A model generated the notes under the pieces. It was given only the letters and a program-made list of their open reading frames with translations, made no database searches and was not told where the DNA came from. Below are positions 58,501 to 64,000 of a stretch of DNA of 64,000 bases, in pieces. Source of the DNA: Ramazzottius varieornatus (lineage: Eukaryota > Tardigrada > Eutardigrada > Parachela > Ramazzottiidae); NCBI GenBank assembly GCA_001949185.1, contig BDGG01000002.1:6724772-6788771 (forward strand). Reading direction: 5' to 3'. Made by a program: the position numbers and the translations under genes. The stretch's first letter is position 1. Each line of letters starts with the position of its first letter.

Positions 58501-58702
58501 CGCGATCGTCACTGCCAGACGTGGAAAATTCCTGGCCGTTTTTGGTCCATTTGTATTCCGGCAAGGGTTCCCCCTTTGCTTCGCATTCCAGTATCACTGG
58601 ACGGTCTTCTCGGTTCACACTGGATTCTTGGTACAAAAGCTCGTGAGGCGGTTGCCGTACCAAAAATGGTGGCGACGTCACTGTTAGACAAAGAACATTC
58701 AA
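52561..58702 (-). CDS. Neuroglian/L1CAM family cell adhesion molecule, signal peptide exon missing
   Basis: L1CAM proteins mediate neuronal and epithelial adhesion and anchor the membrane skeleton. Ig1 starts after an acceptor near 58682: PPFLVRQPPHELL, EYKWTKNGQEF. Ig2 (NPRPNVFWILQSG), Ig3, Ig4 (VPEPRIQWFVNGT), Ig5 (GAPSPRVTYEKDGQ) and Ig6 (DVQIEWLRDGEPI) follow. Five FNIII domains come next, beginning PPINVRAMCEPLTATVYWEP. One has the neuroglian-typical PYKNPDNIQAKGTDPTNLVI. The transmembrane segment is SSWFGWVIALICLLALLLLI, then a CC..CWCRRRKRK stop-transfer. The cytoplasmic tail has DSMEEYGDPDQPKMFTEDGS followed by WIGQY, the FIGQY-type ankyrin-binding motif with Trp in place of Phe. It ends PAGSTFV, close to a C-terminal PDZ ligand. 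Six Ig plus five FNIII is the usual layout. Confidence 0.92.
55175..55270. repeat. Foldback repeat, copy 12
   Basis: Left arm CAAGTGGCGCGTGC, loop TATTAGTAGTATTGTC, right arm ACGTGCACCACTTGG, then AAAGCGTTCTTGTCGAGTTT. It lies in the neuroglian intron splitting the first FNIII domain. Confidence 0.8.
57950..58030. repeat. Foldback repeat, copy 13
   Basis: CAATCGTCTTTCC, left arm AAGTGGCGCACGC, loop ACCAGCCATCAACACAG, right arm AAGTGAGCCACTTGG. It is in the neuroglian intron between Ig1 and Ig2. Confidence 0.8.
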
Positions 58703-61700
58703 TTAACCCATAAGAATAGGAATAATAAAATCATTCAGAATACCGGGCGAATAAAATGCCTTACGCAAAAATAAAACCAAAATACTAATTTTATTCAGAA
58801 AATATTATAATAGGCTTCAGGACTTTTATTACCTGCTATTGATAAGGAGAAAATGTTCAGGAGGAATAATAAAACAATAAAGGCTGGATTGCTGAGCATT
58901 ATTGTTGAGGTTGTGGTCGGAACGGAAGAGCAAAAGACGGGTACTTTCCGTCTAGTCCGCATTTTTGCTGGCTGGTACCCGTCGCACCAGCTTGCAGCGA
59001 GAGCGCGAGAGATGCAAATTGAGCAAAGTGAGAGTATCGGGGAATCGAGACAGAGGAGAATGAAAAAACACAGCTCAGATCAACGAACGCGTGTCTTGAT
59101 TATGTTGGTGGTGGTATACACAGCCAGCCGGCGTCTCTTGTTTGGCACGTCCAACTTCATCGGAGGGGAATCCAGAAGCGCGAAGAGGAGAAAAACTCCC
59201 CGTGTGGTGAGTACGGCCTTCGTCGCTGGCGTAACCGTCGTATCCGTAGTAGTATTAATCTTTCTCAGGATCGATAAAAGACAGTCTGCAAAAAGACAAA
59301 AACCGGTCAGGACAGGAGACTCTCCACGGCAGCAGGGAACCTACTATACAACGCGGAAGAAGATCGATTCGGTGGCTATAGTACATGCCATATGCATATA
59401 TATACGATCGACAGTTGTCCTACAGCCAAGGGAGGAAGGGAGCAAGGAAGACGGAGGACGTAGTAAGATTATACGACATTCTGACAGCTAAGCTGTACAC
59501 GCATGCCCCATAATTCTCGATCCATTCGTATAGTCTGCAACGGGACGCACTCTATAGCCCTCCTGGATCCCCGCAGATAATCAACTATAAAATCTTCCGA
59601 CTCTTCCCGGCCACTGATCCCAACGCCTACAGGCACTAGTAGCCCACTGTCCATCCAACACCGTGAATCAACACTAACAAAGATTAATCCTCAAATCAAA
59701 CCATGTTATATGCAAGCTGTAAGCATACAGATATTTTACGGTTTTCTATGACATCTACACGGTCAGCAAATCCCATTCCGCATGGTTAAACCTTGTACGT
59801 ATCCACGCGGTAATTTAGTTTGAGCTCCTCACAGACCAACATCACGTCTCAAGACACTGAACTATTCCACCTCCCATCTCTGTAATGCAGTACTTCTACT
59901 GTTGAACGACGAGCACGATTACATAAAATATACTTTAATTTTTGACTTCTAACCGACCAAATAGCTTCATTTTTCAAGACACCGCCAATCGCGCCATTCA
60001 AGTTTGCAGCACAGCTTCAACCTTCTATAGAGAGCAGTTCAAAATTTGACGCTGCTGAAAGCACACAAAGCCCATTTTAAACCGACACATATTCTCCATT
60101 TGCGCCACTTCGATCGAGCTCGGCATTCTGGTAGATCAAAATACCAGCCAAAACATGACGTCAAGAAGTAGAAGGTTTTGGAGAGTACTAGGTATTAGCT
60201 GCAGTTCACCATTCGGAATCCATAGTCCAAGATGATGAACTTTTGGAAGCCCAGCTGCACATTAGTGAATGCACTCAAGCGTGACAGAAATACGTATCTC
60301 TTCTAAAGGATGCACAGACACGCATAATGGCGAGGGCCTGAATATGGATTAGAATAGCACAATTTGGTTTTTTTCACGACCTTTCAACAATGGCGCTCCA
60401 TGACGCATACAATCGGATCAAGCAGGTGAGGTTTTCCACCATATACCGGTAAAATTTCGCTTTTGCATTTTTACAACCTTCGAATGGTAAAGTACATTCC
60501 CACGGTATAAGGACCGCATCTCATACATACAGAGGCGGAAGCTACTGCGCGTTTTGAAAATCGTAGTTCAAGCGAGGTACCATGCTACTTGAAGCAGACC
60601 GCACCATCTCAATGTAAACGAGCACTGTTGCACAACGCGTAACGGCAGCTTGCTGTGCCTGTCAAAACAAAGACCGCTATCTCAAACAGGAAAGAGCCAT
60701 TCACATACGATTTTAAACAGCATAGTTTAGTTTTCCCTCCCCATACAAATACAGTTGACACTTGCGGTCACGACTCACCACAAGCTCATGCCACATTTCT
60801 TCAATTTCATCCAGCTGGAACAAAATGATGATAACAAAATTCGCCGTAATGCCAATCTCTACGTAAGACCCAGTAAAGACTACAGGCGAACTGGGTATAC
60901 TCTAATTCGGTTCTTGATGTTTGAACACACGCGGAATAATTATTTCTATCTCGAAGCGAGCAAGATTCACTCTTTACCACGCAAACCGTATCGAAGCCTC
61001 CACGGTTCAACACAAAGAAAAATACGCTCTGTCAACTGGAGTGTACGTAAGCTTGTATTGGGAGGACCATACCAGCTACAGCTAGAAGCATAAATGAGTT
61101 GCACGTTGATCATGCTGACACAAGCTTTTTACAATAAACCTTCCTGTATAGTGCATAAGCCACACAAGTGCGCGATTAAGCAATTTAACCTGACGGTTTG
61201 TGCGCCAATATGGGTACACTGATATTCTATTAGCGGCTTTAGAGCGCGATTCGTCGGGTCTTGTGTGAAATTCTAATGGAATCCGTCAAGCATGAGCCAA
61301 ACGAACAGGGAAATGTGCTGTTGATGCAGGCATGTCAAGAGCTCTTGGTTCTATTTGTCACACTGCCCGATGGAAGACAGTTGCTGCATGGCGAGCCTCC
61401 ATACGGACAAGGAACAAGATGCAAAGTACCGGCAAACTGTATGTATATATTCGGCCTTTATCGATTGATTGGAAGCAACACCCGCTGCCCCACCAGGAAA
61501 TTGTGTACACAATTTGTGGAGCCTCTACTCGATCGGACCTCAAAACTAAGCCGATACTCTAAAACTGCGTTCTCACTTTCACCAAACGTTGCCCTGCAAT
61601 ACAATGGGCAATCTTTGGAGGAAAGGGGCAAAAATTAGATCAAGTCCAGTTCAAGAGAGCTTCTCGTCAAGTATGAAAATTAGCAGCGACACAGCGTCAA

Positions 61701-64000
61701 TGAACTTGAGAAGATGGCCACATTGTGCCCGTACGCTGTAACACTGTTAGGTCTAGTCCAGTGGACTAACGCAAGCTGTTAAGTGCAGCCACGTCTCTCT
61801 TCCCGTCCGGTGAAATGTTACCAGACGGAAATAATAGCAAGAAGCCATTAGCAATTAATGACCAGCATGATTCATAAACATACATCAATTCTCCTTAGCG
61901 CTGACCCAACGGAACAAACCGGACTCATCAAATGTGCAAATATGTTGTCGCCTAACATCGCTAACATAACTTTACGCATTAGTCTACAAACACCAGATGC
62001 TACCGCAGATTTAGCCCAAATGGTTCGCCCAGACAAGGTGGCGCAGGTTGGCAACCTCTCGACATCCCTAACACGTACTCGTATATCACTCTAACTTGCG
62101 CCCAGAAGAATGTCCGAAATGTGTGCTCGAAGTACCCGAAGAACCCGCTGCCTTAATTTCAAGAAAAAAACATTACGACTTGAGAAAGTGGTGAGGTTGA
62201 AAGTGAAAGGAGGGTTGTGTGTGAGACGAGACTAGCCTGGATGCCTACAAGGCCTCGGGGACCCAAGTACAGCAGAAGAAATGCAGCCGAGAAGCAGAAA
62301 ACATCAAACAAGATCACTCCAGGCGACAACCGTCTATGCTATCCCACATCAAGAAGAAGCATGTCTTGCGTTATAATATTATGTAATCTTCTTACAAATG
62401 CCGCCCTCACCAGTAACAGAAATTCTGCCTTTCGAAAGCTCCCGATGACACAGTACTGACAGGCGCCTCCGCTTCGAGCTTCCTGGTTCCTTGATCATCA
62501 ATGCTAGGACAAACCACCGCGTTTCTCACCAGATATCAAACGCTTCAGTCGATCCGTCAAACCCACACTCCACAAAAACACGTACGAAGGTTACGTCAGG
62601 ATGCGGTTAACTTTGTCACAAGAAGCAAGTTATTTTTGATGTTGTTCGAGTGAAGTGTTCATAACCATCTTGACTTCTCCGGCAGCTTTCGTAACGCGCA
62701 ACAACTGCCACACAGAAAGCCTAACCTTGGACTTATTCTTCAGAAAATTCAGCACTCACTTCACGAACGATCACTGCGCTAATTATAAATCTTTCAGTGT
62801 CAGACAGCAACTTACATTCCGATGGACAGCCGACTTCCGGACAGAGAATCTTGTCAATTAATTCCACCGTGGATAATCTCTGCGTAATTCTGACTGATAG
62901 CTTTGTTTTGAATAAAGAGTTTCCCGATGATGAACTGCAGATGGCCTGCGGTTTACTTGTTTAACAAACTGACTAACAACGCCCAGACCGCATTACGACA
63001 TGGTGCTTTATTGGATAATACGCCGAACGTGAGTTGACCAGAACAACATTCAATATCTTTCGATTAGCAATTTAGCTGATATATGGCTACCCAAGGCCGG
63101 CATCGGTGACATTACAGCCACTGTTCACCCTGATTTCCTCCTCTTAAACGGTAGCAAATCAACCCGGGATAGTCAACAAGGAAACTCGCCAGGGACGTAA
63201 TCGGAGTCCTGACTCAGTCACTAATCAGCACAAATGACCAGCGCTACGATGGGCAACTCGGACCATTCTACCGGAACTGAATTCTGTAAATATTGCGCCT
63301 GCTTCAGCAATAAACATGCAAAGCTGCACGTACATGCTTAGCTTCCCATCATAATATATCTTCGGCCATGGATGGCTAATGGTATGTCTCGCACAAGCTT
63401 CCCTCCTAGGAGCCATTAGCCATGACACTTCACCTACAAACATTTGCCGGGTGAAAGGCAAGTTTGTTATTGAAACATACACCATCGAATATCGTCTCTA
63501 AGTTGCCTCCATTTGCGAATCACCGTGACTTAAGTGCCGGACAGTGGCTTCGTCACATAAACACCGATAAGCTGCCGTACCTAGATCGTGTCGCGCAAGT
63601 TGGATAAACAGTACAGCGTTACTGTATACAGTAACCCCCATCAACATCCGGGCAGGGTTTACTAGCACTTAAAGGAGCAACTCGTACTGTGAGGATGGTC
63701 TTGTTCAGTAGAATTCAAGAGTTATATTTGGCTCATATTGCCTTCCTGAAGTAAGCATACAGGTACACGTCAAAACATGTGCCCCGCATATCTGTTCAAA
63801 CAACTTATACGCTCTCTAAACCTTCAACCTTAGGATTTCACGGAAAAAAGTCTCAAAAGGACCATTGATTCGCGAACAGAACACTCACCTAAATTGTCCG
63901 TAATTCCACGAAACAACACCAAGGTTCAAATATCCAACCAGGAAGAAGATTCAAACAAGGGCGTTACGGAGTTTAGAATATTCAATCTACGATAAATTGG
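58703..64000. other. Upstream region of neuroglian, no supported gene
   Basis: This 5.3-kb stretch lies upstream of the first neuroglian exon found and runs to the window edge. It should hold the signal peptide exon, 5' UTR or promoter, or a long first intron. A 212-residue plus-strand ORF (58853-59491) is Arg/Ser-rich with a short hydrophobic stretch but resembles nothing I know. A TATATATAT run at about 59397-59405 could be a promoter element on either strand. A half foldback copy (TTTGCGCCACTTCGATCGAG) is at about 60099-60118. Confidence 0.4.

Noticed and set aside
1-64000. CRISPR array, bacterial operon, plasmid or phage features
   Set aside because: The sequence is eukaryotic with spliced genes. 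The evenly similar repeats are scattered foldback elements, not an array.

Overview
This is a stretch of animal nuclear genome. Genes are broken by many short GT-AG introns, and their products are metazoan signalling and adhesion proteins. The compact introns, a neuroglian-type adhesion molecule and a CED-4-like Apaf-1 suggest a small-genome protostome, probably an ecdysozoan. A tardigrade would fit, but that is inference; no marker in the window decides it. All gene calls come from reading exons and splice sites by eye, so internal exon borders are approximate unless stated.

Layout. 5-930 (+): last exons of an unidentified coiled-coil protein. 1192-3971 (-): Apaf-1/CED-4 family protein (CARD, NB-ARC, winged helix) with no WD40 region. 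6951-10252 (+): CNGB-like cyclic-nucleotide-gated channel subunit with an abnormal selectivity filter; possible extra 5' exons at 4.8-5.8 kb. 13388-16937 (+): type I regulatory subunit of PKA with a replaced N-terminus. 17489-20414 (-): ASPP family protein (ankyrin repeats plus SH3), 5' end not found. 22.4-24.04 kb (+): decayed mobile DNA, a Ty3/gypsy-like RNase H fragment abutting a LINE reverse transcriptase fragment. 24130-27562 (-): PLAT-domain lipoxygenase with all iron ligands. 28490-39534 (-): ADAMTS9/20 (GON-1) type metalloprotease with about 14 thrombospondin repeats but no GON domain. 45499-48558 (-): RBM15/spenito (three RRMs plus SPOC). 50312-51825 (-): class I phosphatidylinositol transfer protein. 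52561-58702 (-): neuroglian/L1CAM, six Ig and five FNIII domains, transmembrane segment and ankyrin-binding tail; signal peptide exon not found. 58.7-64 kb, 39.5-45.5 kb and 10.3-13.4 kb hold no gene I can support.

Two pairs of neighbours share a theme: Apaf-1 and ASPP both act in cell death, and the CNG channel and PKA-R both bind cyclic nucleotides. I treat both as probably coincidental. The window also carries at least a dozen copies of one short foldback element, about 50-120 bp, with arms reading AAGTGGCGCACG and CGTGCGCCACTT, nearly always in introns or between genes. It is the main repeat here and looks like an undescribed MITE-like family.
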